Positions 53,946 to 64,000 of a stretch of 64,000 bases of DNA are shown in pieces. The stretch comes from Candidatus Contendibacter sp. (lineage in GTDB: Bacteria > Pseudomonadota > Gammaproteobacteria > Competibacterales > Competibacteraceae). The DNA is taken from assembly GCA_029624675.1 (NCBI GenBank), contig JARSSP010000041.1, forward strand, positions 277,234-341,233. The letters are read 5' to 3'. The translations under genes and the position numbers were made by a program. The notes under the pieces are model-generated. The model searched no databases and had not been told where the DNA came from. It was given only the letters and a program-made list of their open reading frames with translations. How positions within the stretch are numbered: the stretch's first letter is position 1; every line of letters starts with the position of its first letter.

Positions 53946-54455
53946 TCAATCCTGCTTCAAACCGCGCAACTGTCCGGCGGTCAGCGCCCAGTGCAGTACG
54001 CCCATGCCCGCTTCCACCTGCTCCGGAAACTCGATCATGGCCACCCCTCCCTTGCGGAACACCATCAGCGAACGCGATTCGCCGGCCACCAGCAAACCCG
54101 CCAGCAAACCCAGTTGTGGCTCGTGGCCCACTGCCACCACCAGATAATCGGCCGGATATTGCGTCAGCCAGTCCGCGACCGTCTCGGGCGGATAGCGGTA
54201 ATCCAGGCTGGCGCATTCCACCAGCGGCGGATCGCCGCAGGCGCGGGCGATGATCTCGGCGGTCTCGCGGGCGCGCAGCAGCGGACTGTGCGCCAGCACG
54301 TCGATCAGTCCCAACTGCGTGCGCAGACGATTGGCGCCCTTGCGCATCTTCTTGCGTCCAACCTCGGTCAGCGGCCGCCGCGCATCGGTACCACCCGCGG
54401 CGATGAAAGCCTCCGCCTCCTCGGCGATGGCATGGCGAACCAGTAATAATTTCAT
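53946..54455 (-). CDS. sixA: Phosphohistidine phosphatase SixA
   Basis: A 169-residue histidine phosphatase; the catalytic motif is MKLLLVRHAIAEE, with SPLLRARETAEII and VAVGHEPQLGLLAGLL carrying the second His. SixA removes phosphate from His of phosphotransfer proteins, and related members act on other substrates. The ATG at 54455 (GAGGGGAG upstream) is preferred to a GTG two codons earlier. It is spaced 34 bp from phoR and 17 bp from ppx. Confidence 0.9.
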   Translation of the reverse strand: MKLLLVRHAIAEEAEAFIAAGGTDARRPLTEVGRKKMRKGANRLRTQLGLIDVLAHSPLLRARETAEIIARACGDPPLVECASLDYRYPPETVADWLTQYPADYLVVAVGHEPQLGLLAGLLVAGESRSLMVFRKGGVAMIEFPEQVEAGMGVLHWALTAGQLRGLKQD

Positions 54456-54489
54456 GGGCACTCCCCTCGACGGCGATAGTCGCAGTTTA

Positions 54490-55821
54490 TCACCGGTGAT
54501 CGGTTACGGTTCGGGCCACCACCGCCGTCGGCGCCACGCGCGCCTCGGCGGGAAAATCGCAGGTAAACACGCTGCCGACCCCCAGTTCGCTGGCGATCCG
54601 CAAGTGGCCGCCGTGATGGTTCAACACATGCTTGACGATGGACAAACCCAACCCGGTGCCGCCACTACCCCGCGAGCGGTCACGGTTGACCCGATAGAAG
54701 CGTTCGGTCAAGCGCGGAATATGCGGGGGCGCGATGCCCTCGCCGTTGTCTTCCACCACCAGATGAACACCGCCGGCATCGGCGAACCAGCGCAGCGCGA
54801 TTCGTCCACCGGCCGGGGTATAGCGCACCGCGTTGAACGCCAGATTGGCGAAGGCGCTGCGCAGGTCCTTTTCGCAACCCAGAATCCACAGCGTCGGCTC
54901 GGCGTTCACCTCGATCTGGTGCCCCTGCTCGCCGCTGAGCGCGAGGGCGTCGTCGGCGATATCCTCCAGCAGCGCCGGAACGTTCACCGGTTGGCGCGGC
55001 GACGGTTCCTTGCGCGCTTCCAACCGGGCCAGCAGCAATAAATCCTCGATGATATGCAGCATCCGGCGCGTCTGCTCCTGCATCCGATGCAGCGGTTGCC
55101 GCCAAGTCTCAAGGGCGGGATCCTCGCTGTCGAGCAGGGTTTCCAGATAACCGCTGATCACCGTCAGCGGGGTGCGCAGCTCATGCGAGACGTTGGCGAC
55201 GAAATCGCGCCGCATCTGCTCCAGTCGCCGGAGTTGGGAAACATCGGCCGCCAACAGCAAGCGCTGTTTCTTGCCGTAGGGCACGAGTCGGGCGCCCAGC
55301 AGCAGGGCGTCATCCACCGGCGAGGGAAACTCCACGCCATCGCTCGCACGTCGCTGGGTCAGAAACGCCACGAAACCCGGATGGCGCACCAGATGGACAA
55401 TGGGCCGGCCCACATCCCGCGTCGGCGACAGACCCAGCAGGCGTTGGGCCGCGCCGTTGCACCACACCATCCGGTCGTCCTCGCCAAGCACCACGGCGGC
55501 GTCCGGTAGCGCGGCGGTGGCCTGCTGAAATTGCCGGAACAATTTACTGAGCTTGCGCTTGCGCTTGCGGCTCTGCCGGCGCAACCGGGCAAGGTGGTCG
55601 GCGACGTCGTCCCAAATCCACCCCAACCGGGGCGGACTGGCATTTCGGTCGCCACGCAGCCAGCGATCCAGTCGGTACAGTTGCCCCAACTGCCAGGCCA
55701 GGCACCCGAGGGTAGCCAGCAGCAACGTCAGCGTTGGATGACCCATCAGCCAGCCCAGCAGCGCCGCGCCGAGCAACAGCGATACCAACCGCCGCCATAG
55801 CGCTAGCCAAGAGGGCGTCAC
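54490..55821 (-). CDS. phoR: Phosphate regulon sensor kinase PhoR
   Basis: Membrane histidine kinase, 443 residues. Two N-terminal hydrophobic segments (about 10-50) are followed by a charged stretch, a PAS domain (about 100-190: LPDAAVVLGEDDRMVWCNGA), the HisKA box VANVSHELRTPLTVISGYLE with the phosphorylated His, and the ATPase boxes NLAFNAVRYTPAGG, VEDNGEGIAPPH and GGTGLGLSIVKHVLNHHGGH. It begins 2 bp after phoB. Without a periplasmic sensor domain, signalling probably goes through the Pst/PhoU system, which is not in this window. Confidence 0.94.
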   Translation of the reverse strand: MTPSWLALWRRLVSLLLGAALLGWLMGHPTLTLLLATLGCLAWQLGQLYRLDRWLRGDRNASPPRLGWIWDDVADHLARLRRQSRKRKRKLSKLFRQFQQATAALPDAAVVLGEDDRMVWCNGAAQRLLGLSPTRDVGRPIVHLVRHPGFVAFLTQRRASDGVEFPSPVDDALLLGARLVPYGKKQRLLLAADVSQLRRLEQMRRDFVANVSHELRTPLTVISGYLETLLDSEDPALETWRQPLHRMQEQTRRMLHIIEDLLLLARLEARKEPSPRQPVNVPALLEDIADDALALSGEQGHQIEVNAEPTLWILGCEKDLRSAFANLAFNAVRYTPAGGRIALRWFADAGGVHLVVEDNGEGIAPPHIPRLTERFYRVNRDRSRGSGGTGLGLSIVKHVLNHHGGHLRIASELGVGSVFTCDFPAEARVAPTAVVARTVTDHR

Positions 55822-55823
55822 GG

Positions 55824-56516
55824 CTAGAACCGGGTCGAAAATCGGTAGCCAGCGCCGCGCACCGTTTGAATCAGCGCGTCGTGGCCGTGCGGCTCCAAGA
55901 CCTTGCGCAGCCGACGGATATGCACGTCCACGGTGCGTTCCTCGACATAGACGTTGCTGCCCCAGACCCGATCCAGCAACTGGCCCCGGCTGTAAACCCG
56001 TTCCGGGTGCGACATGAAAAACTCCAGCAGCCGGTATTCGGTCGGTCCCATGTCCAGCAAGGTTTCGTCGGCGCTGACCCGATGGCTGGCCAAATCCAGG
56101 GACAGGCCGTTGGCGCGCAGGATTTCGTCTTCCGTCGCCGGCCCACCGCGCCGCAGCACCGCCCGGATGCGCGCCACCAGTTCACGCGGCGAAAACGGCT
56201 TGGTGATGTAATCATCGGCACCGCTTTCCAAGCCTTGGACCTTGTCCTCCTCCTCGGCGCGAGCGGTCAGCATGATGATCGGCACCTCGCGCGTCAGCTC
56301 TTCCCGTTTCAGCCGGCGGGCCAGGTCGATGCCGCTGATGCCGGGCAACATCCAATCGAGTAGGATCAGATCGGGCAGCCGCTCGGCGATCAGGGTCTGG
56401 GCCTGCCGGGCATCGGCGGCCTCCCGCGTCTCGTAGCCGGCGCTGGCCAAGGCGAATGTCACCATTTCCCGAATGGGTCGTTCGTCCTCCACGATCAAGA
56501 TGTGTTTCGCGTTCAT
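55824..56516 (-). CDS. phoB: Phosphate regulon response regulator PhoB
   Basis: A 230-residue OmpR/PhoB-type transcription factor. The receiver domain has the phospho-acceptor Asp in [17 protein letters not shown], switch Thr in [20 protein letters not shown] and conserved Lys in [14 protein letters not shown]. The winged-helix C-terminal domain has [20 protein letters not shown] and [20 protein letters not shown]. It heads phoB-phoR-sixA-ppx, and a near-perfect Pho box lies 77 bp upstream, so it is probably autoregulated. Confidence 0.96.
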   Translation of the reverse strand: MNAKHILIVEDERPIREMVTFALASAGYETREAADARQAQTLIAERLPDLILLDWMLPGISGIDLARRLKREELTREVPIIMLTARAEEEDKVQGLESGADDYITKPFSPRELVARIRAVLRRGGPATEDEILRANGLSLDLASHRVSADETLLDMGPTEYRLLEFFMSHPERVYSRGQLLDRVWGSNVYVEERTVDVHIRRLRKVLEPHGHDALIQTVRGAGYRFSTRF

Positions 56517-56592
56517 AACCCCCCTTGATATTGACTCCCACCATCCCCAAGTCGGGCCAGAGTCTTGCGGTTCCCTTCATTAAGGCAATTTG

Positions 56593-56610
56593 ATGACAGG
56601 GAGATGACAA
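56593..56610 (-). promoter_or_regulatory. PhoB box upstream of phoB
   Basis: On the minus strand the sequence is TTGTCAT-CTCC-CTGTCAT: two 7-bp direct repeats with a 4-bp spacer, matching the PhoB consensus at 6 and 7 of 7 positions. It is 77 bp upstream of the phoB ATG. Confidence 0.85.
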
Positions 56611-56742
56611 GACCGGCGATTTGGATAGCCAATGGCTATCGGCCTGTTTGGATGATTCAAATTCCAAAGACAGAGAACCCTCGCTAAGCTGCGAGCCACG
56701 TCAACCATCCACTGCTATCCACTCACACGAGGAGAGAGACCC

Positions 56743-58432
<1,690 letters not shown>

Positions 58433-58583
58433 TGGCCGATCGAGGGCGGTGTTCGCTCAGGGTCAACAAAGCAGTAGGCTTAAATCGAATCTTGTTGCGG
58501 ACCCGGTCGAGCACCTTGGACGGCGGCGTTAAGACAGGAGGGGCGACGCCGCCTGTGAATAGGGAAGGTTTTCGCGGAAGTAA

Positions 58584-58727
58584 TTGACAATATTAAAGAA
58601 TAAATTTCAGCTTGAAGATGAACCGTGGGATCAAAAAATCAGCGCGGACTTTAAAGCCAGAAAATTCGATAGACTGATTGAAATGGCAAGGGCAGAATTC
58701 GCTCAAGGCAAGGTTCATAAGCTGTGA
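58584..58727 (+). CDS. Small antitoxin-like protein, probably 5'-truncated
   Basis: A 47-codon frame from a TTG at 58584 to TGA at 58727. The sequence EDEPWDQKISADFKARKFDR followed by LIEMARAEFAQGKVHKL resembles the C-terminal half of small type II antitoxin-like proteins (pattern WDxxIAxDFxxGKLDxLIxEA with a short Gly-Lys tail). An in-frame TAA directly before the TTG limits extension. The region is AT-richer than its surroundings. A toxin-like C-terminal scrap follows directly. Confidence 0.45.
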   Translation: MTILKNKFQLEDEPWDQKISADFKARKFDRLIEMARAEFAQGKVHKL

Positions 58728-58786
58728 AAGGAATCCAATGGATTGGGATAGGTAGCCATGCCGAATACGATAAATTCATTGCCTGA
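58727..58786 (+). pseudogene. C-terminal scrap of a HigB/RelE-like toxin
   Basis: In the frame starting at 58727 the peptide KGIQWIGIGSHAEYDKFIA ends at TGA 58784-58786. It matches the C-terminal WIGTHAEYDKI pattern of HigB/RelE-type mRNA interferases. No start or N-terminal part is present, so the toxin is dead. Confidence 0.5.
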
Positions 58787-58791
58787 CCCCC

Positions 58792-59529
58792 ATGGATATC
58801 AAAATCAAAGAGCAACTGCTGGGCCGCTTCCGCGCCTATCTGGACGAACTTCCGGACGCCGCCCTCGCCGATCCGGGCGAGGAGAACCGCCAGACTGATC
58901 TGTATTCACTGTTTGGCGAACTGTTGGCGTTGAAGAACGAGGTCCGACTGGAATCACGCCAAGTCAAAACCGCGCTGGATGAATTCCGGGCGGTATTTGA
59001 GACCCTGCAAGCCAGCCAGGCTCAACTCGGCGGCGAACTGGACCGCACCCGCGCCGCGTTGCCGGAACAACGGCGGGCAGTCATCAAGCCGGTGCTGCTG
59101 GAACTGGCGGAATTGCATGACCGGCTGGAAGCGGGCCTGCGCGTCCTGCGAAACTATCGGCCCACTGTGTTGAGTCGTCTATTCGGGCTGGGACAGCGGG
59201 AACGGGCGCTGTTGCAAGCCATTACCCAGGAGCAGGACATCAGCTTGCGCCGGCTGGAGCAACTGCTTATCAGTCAGCAGGTCGTCGCCCTGTCGGCCTT
59301 GGGCCAGCCGCTCGACCCACACACCATGCGCGCCACCGAAGTCGAGCAACGCCGCGAGGTTGGCAACGGCATCGTCACCGAGGAACTACGTCGGGGTTAT
59401 CTCTGGCAGGGCGAGTTATTGCGACTGGCCGAAGTCAAGGTCAATCACCGGCCGGAACCGCCCGCCCCCACCGCCTCGCCGTCGACCGAACTCTCCCCGT
59501 CCCAACCCGAGCCTCCTTTGCATGGCTGA
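58792..59529 (+). CDS. GrpE-family nucleotide exchange factor, divergent
   Basis: A 245-residue protein, longer than standard GrpE, with a long coiled coil (about 40-130: LLALKNEVRLESRQVKTALD, ELDRTRAALPEQR) and the GrpE-like end ELAELHDRLEAGLRVL ... ATEVEQRREVGNGIVTEEL, YLWQGELLRLAEVKVN. GrpE opens the nucleotide cleft of Hsp70. Its stop overlaps the ATG of a collapsed hsp70 gene, showing it served a dedicated Hsp70, probably distinct from the housekeeping DnaK. Confidence 0.8.
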   Translation: MDIKIKEQLLGRFRAYLDELPDAALADPGEENRQTDLYSLFGELLALKNEVRLESRQVKTALDEFRAVFETLQASQAQLGGELDRTRAALPEQRRAVIKPVLLELAELHDRLEAGLRVLRNYRPTVLSRLFGLGQRERALLQAITQEQDISLRRLEQLLISQQVVALSALGQPLDPHTMRATEVEQRREVGNGIVTEELRRGYLWQGELLRLAEVKVNHRPEPPAPTASPSTELSPSQPEPPLHG

Positions 59530-59773
59530 AAAAATCATTGGTATCGACCTAGGCACCACCAACTCCAAGATCGCGGTGGTGGAAAATGGCCGTGTCGTTA
59601 TATCAGGGCGAGGACCCGGACGCCCTGAACAACATTGAGATCGGCCAGTTCACAGTGGAATACATCATCAACCTGATCGAAAAGATCATCAACGTGCTCA
59701 CCACCAAGGACTTTACCGCCGTCAAGGCCCCGATGGCCGAGTTGCCCGATATCTTGTTCTATCTGGAGTCGTC
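59522..59773 (+). pseudogene. Collapsed Hsp70 (DnaK-like) gene
   Basis: From the ATG at 59522 the Hsp70 N-terminus AEKIIGIDLGTTNSKIAVVE is intact for 27 codons. Near 59595 it jumps, in another frame, to SLYQGEDPDALNNIEIGQFT, which resembles the substrate-binding-domain region of Hsp70 proteins, and then to YIINLIEKIINVLTTKDFTA of unknown origin. At least 400 residues between are gone. Confidence 0.75.
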
Positions 59774-60055
59774 ATGGAACATTGTCCGGTTTGTCGCGCC
59801 TGCTTCAGGGGTGAAGCGGTTTGCCATCGCTGCGGCGCGGATTTGAACCCGCTGCTGAGGATTGAAGCCGAGGCCGCCGCATGGGAACAAAAGGCCGTGA
59901 CCCTGCTGGCTACCGCTAAGTGGATTGAGGCGCGAGGGGCGGCCGACCGGGCGTTGGGATTTCGGTACAGTGCGCTCGCCGCTGCCGCGCGGGATTTCGC
60001 CGGTCGGGAACTGGTCGCTGAGGAAAAGCGACGCTTCGAACAATTGTTACAATAA
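59774..60055 (+). CDS. Small zinc-ribbon protein of the Hsp70 cluster
   Basis: A 93-residue protein with a two-CxxC zinc ribbon at the N-terminus (MEHCPVCRACFRGEAVCHRC) and a helical remainder (EAAAWEQKAVTLLATAKWIE ... FEQLLQ). The family is not firmly recognised. It follows grpE and the broken hsp70 on the same strand and probably belonged to that chaperone operon, perhaps as a client adaptor. Confidence 0.65.
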   Translation: MEHCPVCRACFRGEAVCHRCGADLNPLLRIEAEAAAWEQKAVTLLATAKWIEARGAADRALGFRYSALAAAARDFAGRELVAEEKRRFEQLLQ

Positions 60056-60073
60056 CAGCACCGGCAAGGCCGG

Positions 60074-60760
60074 CTACTCACCGGTGGCTGGCCGCAACGC
60101 TTCCACAAACCACCGATGTTCCTCACCTCCCTGGCAACGCTGCTGATCAGCCAGCACCCGAGCCAGGTCGCCATCGAGCAGGGCCTGGCCGTTCAGCGCC
60201 AGGCCCGGAAACACCCGGCTGCGCAGCAACCCATCCGCTCCAGGTTGAAGCGGTTGGTATTCGCCGTCCTCCAAAACCAACCAGAGCAGTCGCTTTTCCC
60301 GCACCAGCCATACCAGATATTCCCGCACTCCGGTCCGGCGATAGACCTTGCGCTTGTCGTGCAGGTCGTAGGAAGCACTAGTGGAAGCCACCTCGACGAT
60401 CAATTCCGGCGCGCCTTCCAGGTAATCGTCTCGGCTGATGCGGGAATTCCCGCCCGCACTTTCCGGCAGACGCAACAGGGCGTCGGGCTGGAATTCGTTA
60501 TCGGCGTCCAACCGCAGGGTGGCGTTGTCGGCTAGATCAACACCTGGAGTAGCGGCGCAGTAAACTGCTAGCCAACCCATAATGAGTGCGTGCGGCTTGG
60601 CATGTCGTTCGAAGTGGAGCGGTGAGGGCATGAAAACGACTCCTTCGATCAGTTCGGCTTTCTTGAGGCGCGGCATGGCGTGATACCGCCGCTCGAATTC
60701 CTGGCGAGTCAGGCGGTCGCCATTTTCCAGAAAGAGGATTTCAGGCGCTAAGGCGGACAT
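60074..60760 (-). CDS. Uma2-family (DUF820) restriction-endonuclease-like protein
   Basis: A 228-residue protein of the PD-(D/E)XK fold: RRYHAMPRLKKAELIEGVVF, FQPDALLRLPESAGG (metal-binding Asp), APELIVEVASTSASYDLHDK (the ExxK-type core is ELIVEVAS...DKRK) and VREYLVWLVREKRLLWL. Uma2 proteins are plentiful in cyanobacteria and Competibacter-like genomes, with unclear function. The ATG at 60760 is used; a frame to 60886 lacks family sequence. Confidence 0.85.
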   Translation of the reverse strand: MSALAPEILFLENGDRLTRQEFERRYHAMPRLKKAELIEGVVFMPSPLHFERHAKPHALIMGWLAVYCAATPGVDLADNATLRLDADNEFQPDALLRLPESAGGNSRISRDDYLEGAPELIVEVASTSASYDLHDKRKVYRRTGVREYLVWLVREKRLLWLVLEDGEYQPLQPGADGLLRSRVFPGLALNGQALLDGDLARVLADQQRCQGGEEHRWFVEALRPATGE

Positions 60761-60950
60761 GGCGAACTCCGTGGGTTCAACCCGTTTCAATTTGAACAAC
60801 TTTAATTTCAATTTTAAACAATTTTTGCTAGGAATAGGGCGTGTCTGGCGCTTTGCGTGGGCGTGGATTAACCTTACCAAAATCAAGGTCAGATGCCATT
60901 TTCCCTAACCCGACCATAAAAAGCCAACCGCCAACCCGCGCCAAACCACC

Positions 60951-61718
60951 ATGGAAATCTTCGTCTATCACACCCCTGATCAAGTCCCCGACTTGAGCAA
61001 GAAGGCTCGCAAGGGCGGTCTCCAGCTCGATATGCCCGCCTGCGCCATCGTCATCGACGTGCTGCGCGCCACCACCACCATGGCGACGGCGCTCGAGTCC
61101 GGCGCGGAAGCGATCCAGGTCTTTGATGATCTTGACGAATTGTTCCGAGTCAGCAAACGCTGGCCAATGGAACGACGGTTGCTGGCCGGCGAACGCGGCG
61201 GCGAGAAGCTGGAGGATTTCGACCTGGGCAACTCGCCGGCGGAATGCACGCCGGAGCGCGTCGGCGGCAAGCGCTTGTTCATGAGCACCACCAACGGCAC
61301 CCGCGCCCTGGAACGGGTGCAACGGGTGCCGATCCTGATGACGGCCTCGTTAACTAACCGCGCGGCGGTGGTCCGCTATTTGCTCCAAGAACAACCGCAC
61401 ACGGTATGGATCGTGGCGGCGGGCTGGCGCGGCGGCTTTTCGTTGGAAGATACGATCTGCGCCGGGGCCATCGGCCACCTGCTCAATGTCGAACGCGACA
61501 GCGACTGCGCGGGAGACGACGAATCCATCGCCGCCGTGGCGCTGTTCGAGCAGTGGCAAAACCGGCTGCCACAACTCTTGCGCTATGCCCATCACGGACG
61601 CGGTCTGGCGGCGCTGGGCTGTGGCGAGGATCTGGACTATTGCGCCCGGCTCGACAGCGTCGATGTCGTGCCGTTGCAAGTCGAGCCGGGGGTGTTGAAG
61701 GCGGCGATGCTGGATTGA
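60951..61718 (+). CDS. comB: 2-phosphosulfolactate phosphatase family protein
   Basis: A 255-residue protein of the ComB family, which removes phosphate from 2-phosphosulfolactate in coenzyme M-type pathways: CAIVIDVLRATTTMATALES, LAGERGGEKLEDFDLGNSPA, FMSTTNGTRALERVQ, VWIVAAGWRGGFSLEDTICA and CGEDLDYCARLDSVDVVPLQ. No other coenzyme M genes (comA, comC) are nearby, so the actual substrate here is uncertain. It is transcribed alone. Confidence 0.88.
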   Translation: MEIFVYHTPDQVPDLSKKARKGGLQLDMPACAIVIDVLRATTTMATALESGAEAIQVFDDLDELFRVSKRWPMERRLLAGERGGEKLEDFDLGNSPAECTPERVGGKRLFMSTTNGTRALERVQRVPILMTASLTNRAAVVRYLLQEQPHTVWIVAAGWRGGFSLEDTICAGAIGHLLNVERDSDCAGDDESIAAVALFEQWQNRLPQLLRYAHHGRGLAALGCGEDLDYCARLDSVDVVPLQVEPGVLKAAMLD

Positions 61719-61897
61719 GGCCGGTCACGCCGCGGCGGGGAATTTCGCCGAACTTCTCCGAAATGGGCTAACTTAAGGGCTGAAATCCGGAGTTGTATTT
61801 GCTTGAGAGGGGAAAACGCGATCAATCCCCTGTTCGCGGATGATATTTTGCTCATCCGAAACCACCGTCACAGAATATCGATGGAGGAGATATCCGC

Positions 61898-64000
61898 ATG
61901 AAATTTATCAAGCTTGTCCTTGGAACAGTCATCACTTTTCTATTGCTTCCACCCTTCAACCCAGCCACCGCCGAGGAAATCAACAATAACGCATCGTCGG
62001 ACGCGCACCCTGTCTCCCTGCTCCAAGCGGGCGCAGCCATGGCACCGGCGCGGCGGGTCATCCTGCGACACGACCCCTCCTACATCTCCACCCTGCGCGT
62101 GCCGCCACCGCCGGAATTGGCCTTGCAACAACAGGGACTGATGGCGGCGCAGGCGACGATCACCGTCAACTTTCTGCCCCCTGGCGTGGTGGGCGGCGAC
62201 AACTGCCTGACCTGGCCCGATCCGCCCAAGGCCGCCTTCAATTACGCCGCCAATCTATGGGCTTCGCAATTGCAGTCTTCCGTTCCCATCACGATTGACG
62301 CCTGCTGGGCGAATAACCTGCCGCCTGGAGTGCTGGGACACGCCGGGCCTAATAATTTCTTTCGAGATTTCCCGGGGGCGCCCATCACCAACACCTGGTA
62401 CTCCGTGCCCGCCGCCAATGCGCTGCGCGGCAGCGATTTGGATCTCGCGCAATCGGATATGTACAGCGCCTATAGCAGCACCTTCAGTTGGTACTTTGGA
62501 ACGGACGGCAATACCCCTCCTGGCCAAGTTGATTTCGCCAGCGTGGTCCTGCACGAGATCGGTCACGGCCTGGGATTCCTGGGCAGTATGCAGGTATCGA
62601 GTGGTCAGGGTTCGTGGGGACTAGGTACGCCATACCCCATTATCTACGACCGTTTCACCGAGAACGGATCGGGGCAAAAACTGCTCAATACGGCTCTGTT
62701 CCCCAACCCCTCCGCCGTCCTGGCGACGCAGTTGACCAGTAACGACATCTATTTCAATGGCGCCAACGCCAACGCTGGCAACGGCGGCCCGCGGGTGCCG
62801 CTCTACGCGCCGTTTAGCTGGAGTCCGGGTTCAAGCTACGCGCACCTGGCGGAAAGCTACAACAATACCCCCAACGCCTTGATGACCTATTCCCTGCCCA
62901 GTGGCGAGTCCATTCATAGCCCTGGTCCCGTCACCCTGGGTTTGTTGAAGGATGTTGGCTGGACGTTGCAACAGGCTCCCAACAATTACACGCTGACCCT
63001 CGCCAAGGCGGGAACCGGCAACGGCACGGTCAGCGGGGGCGGCACTTACGCCGCTGGAGCGACCGTCAACTTGACCGCGACCCCGGATGCGGGCAGCATT
63101 TTTGCCGGTTGGAGCCCGAACCCCTGCGCGCCCAGCTTCGCCATGCCGGCCAGCAACCTCACCTGCACCGCCACCTTCAACCTTTCTGGAACAAGCCAGC
63201 CGGATTTGGTGGTCACCTCGGTCACCAGTCCCAGCAACGGCGTCGCCGGCGGGCAGATTACCGGGGCGATGGTCGTCAATAATCAGGGTACGCAAGCCAC
63301 GGGGCCGTTCTGGCTCGGTTTTTACCTGTCGGTGGATACGACCATCACCTCCAGCGACATCAACACGGAGTGGGGCTGTGAGTTTCCACCCTTGGCGGCG
63401 GGCGCATCCTACACTTGTAGTGGCACGGTGGGCATTCCCGCGTCCGTGGCGCCGGGAACGTATTATCTGGGCGGGTATGCCGATCCGACCAACACCGTCA
63501 ACGAAAGCAACGAGACCAACAACGGGCGAGCCGCCGCCAATTCGATCACGATCACCGGCGGTGGCGGCCCCACCACCTACACCCTGACCCTGGCCAAGAC
63601 CGGCAGCGGCTCGGGAACGGTCGGTGGCGGCGGCACCTACGCCGCCGGCGCCACGGTCACCCTGACCGCCACCCCGAACCCTGGCAGCACCTTCGCCGGC
63701 TGGAGCCCGAGCCCTTGCGCGCCCAGCTTCACCATGCCGGCCAGCAACCTGACCTGCACCGCCACCTTCAATGCCACGGGTACTCCCACCGCCACCAAGA
63801 CCATCGGCCTGTACAACCCGGCCACCAGCGCCTTCTACCTGCGCAACAGCAACACCACCGGCATCGCCGACCTCACCTTCGGCTACGGGCCCCCCGGCGC
63901 CGGTTGGCTACCCCTCGCGGGCGACTGGAACGGCGATGGCGTCGTCACCATCGGCCTGTACAACCCGGCCACCAGCGTCTTCTACCTGCGCAACAGCAAC
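61898..64000 (+). CDS. Large secreted metalloprotease with InlB-type and CARDB repeats, C-terminus beyond window
   Basis: At least 701 residues are visible with no stop. There is a signal peptide (MKFIKLVLGTVITFLLLPPF...ATAEE), a metalloprotease domain (about 80-365) with HEIGHGLGFLGSMQ, then divergent InlB B-repeats (about 367-435 and 560-625, each with GGTYAAGATV and TATP...FAGWSP), a CARDB-type domain between them (about 440-550: PDLVVTSVTSPSNGVAGGQI), and repeats beginning KTIGLYNPATSAFYLRNSN with GDWNGDGV at the end. Such proteins act outside the cell, on proteins or in adhesion. AGGAG precedes the ATG. Confidence 0.85.
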   Translation, partial: MKFIKLVLGTVITFLLLPPFNPATAEEINNNASSDAHPVSLLQAGAAMAPARRVILRHDPSYISTLRVPPPPELALQQQGLMAAQATITVNFLPPGVVGGDNCLTWPDPPKAAFNYAANLWASQLQSSVPITIDACWANNLPPGVLGHAGPNNFFRDFPGAPITNTWYSVPAANALRGSDLDLAQSDMYSAYSSTFSWYFGTDGNTPPGQVDFASVVLHEIGHGLGFLGSMQVSSGQGSWGLGTPYPIIYDRFTENGSGQKLLNTALFPNPSAVLATQLTSNDIYFNGANANAGNGGPRVPLYAPFSWSPGSSYAHLAESYNNTPNALMTYSLPSGESIHSPGPVTLGLLKDVGWTLQQAPNNYTLTLAKAGTGNGTVSGGGTYAAGATVNLTATPDAGSIFAGWSPNPCAPSFAMPASNLTCTATFNLSGTSQPDLVVTSVTSPSNGVAGGQITGAMVVNNQGTQATGPFWLGFYLSVDTTITSSDINTEWGCEFPPLAAGASYTCSGTVGIPASVAPGTYYLGGYADPTNTVNESNETNNGRAAANSITITGGGGPTTYTLTLAKTGSGSGTVGGGGTYAAGATVTLTATPNPGSTFAGWSPSPCAPSFTMPASNLTCTATFNATGTPTATKTIGLYNPATSAFYLRNSNTTGIADLTFGYGPPGAGWLPLAGDWNGDGVVTIGLYNPATSVFYLRNSN

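Overview
The window is about 64 kb of high-GC chromosome from a gammaproteobacterium. It has acetoacetyl-CoA/PHB genes with a class III (PhaC/PhaE) PHA synthase, polyphosphate-dependent glucokinase, exopolyphosphatase, betaine-lipid genes, a diversity-generating retroelement (DGR), and many palindromic interspersed repeats and decayed genes. This fits a polymer-storing organism of the Candidatus Competibacter/Contendobacter type. That assignment is inferred from gene content; no rRNA or marker tree is present.

Layout: 1-2.4 kb holds fabI (cut by the window edge), ackA and a 5'-truncated phosphotransacylase. 2.6-4.5 kb holds zntB and ppgK. 4.5-8.5 kb is a lipid-remodelling locus: a GT4 glycosyltransferase broken by a palindromic insertion, then btaA-btaB-plcP behind a candidate Pho box. 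A low-GC orphan solute-binding protein follows, then an esterase, a diheme lipoprotein and a PhoX-like phosphatase with its own candidate Pho box. 15-22 kb is housekeeping: mltD, a Sel1 protein, a pgsA-like gene, an AI-2E permease, paaK plus an ACT protein. 22-26.5 kb is the PHA cluster: phaA-phaB-phaR facing phaC-phaE. 26.5-32.1 kb has a BepA-like protease, an EamA protein, a broken HNH gene and a GT / PRTase-TRSP / HAD operon. 32.2-36.5 kb is the aapJQMP amino-acid ABC transporter, followed by an RND efflux pair.

The most unusual region is 41.2-52.4 kb, all on the minus strand: a TIR/protease-like protein, a MoxR-type AAA+ ATPase, a 1264-residue protein with a vWA-like N-terminal part and two FGE/C-type-lectin-fold domains, an HRDC accessory protein, a DGR reverse transcriptase, a template repeat (TR), and a second FGE target. 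There are three variable repeats (VRs), two of them in one polypeptide, and they differ from the TR almost only at TR adenines. The read-out is a multi-target DGR that diversifies parts of a TIR/MoxR conflict-type system.

Directly upstream on the same strand (52.4-56.5 kb) lies phoB-phoR-sixA-ppx, preceded by a near-perfect Pho box. Phosphate signalling therefore links much of the window: phoBR and ppx here, PhoX at 13-15 kb, and btaAB/plcP at 5.7-8.3 kb. The right end (56.7-64 kb) has ahpC-trxB, a decayed toxin-antitoxin pair, grpE with a collapsed hsp70 gene, a Uma2 nuclease, comB and the start of a large secreted metalloprotease with repeat domains.
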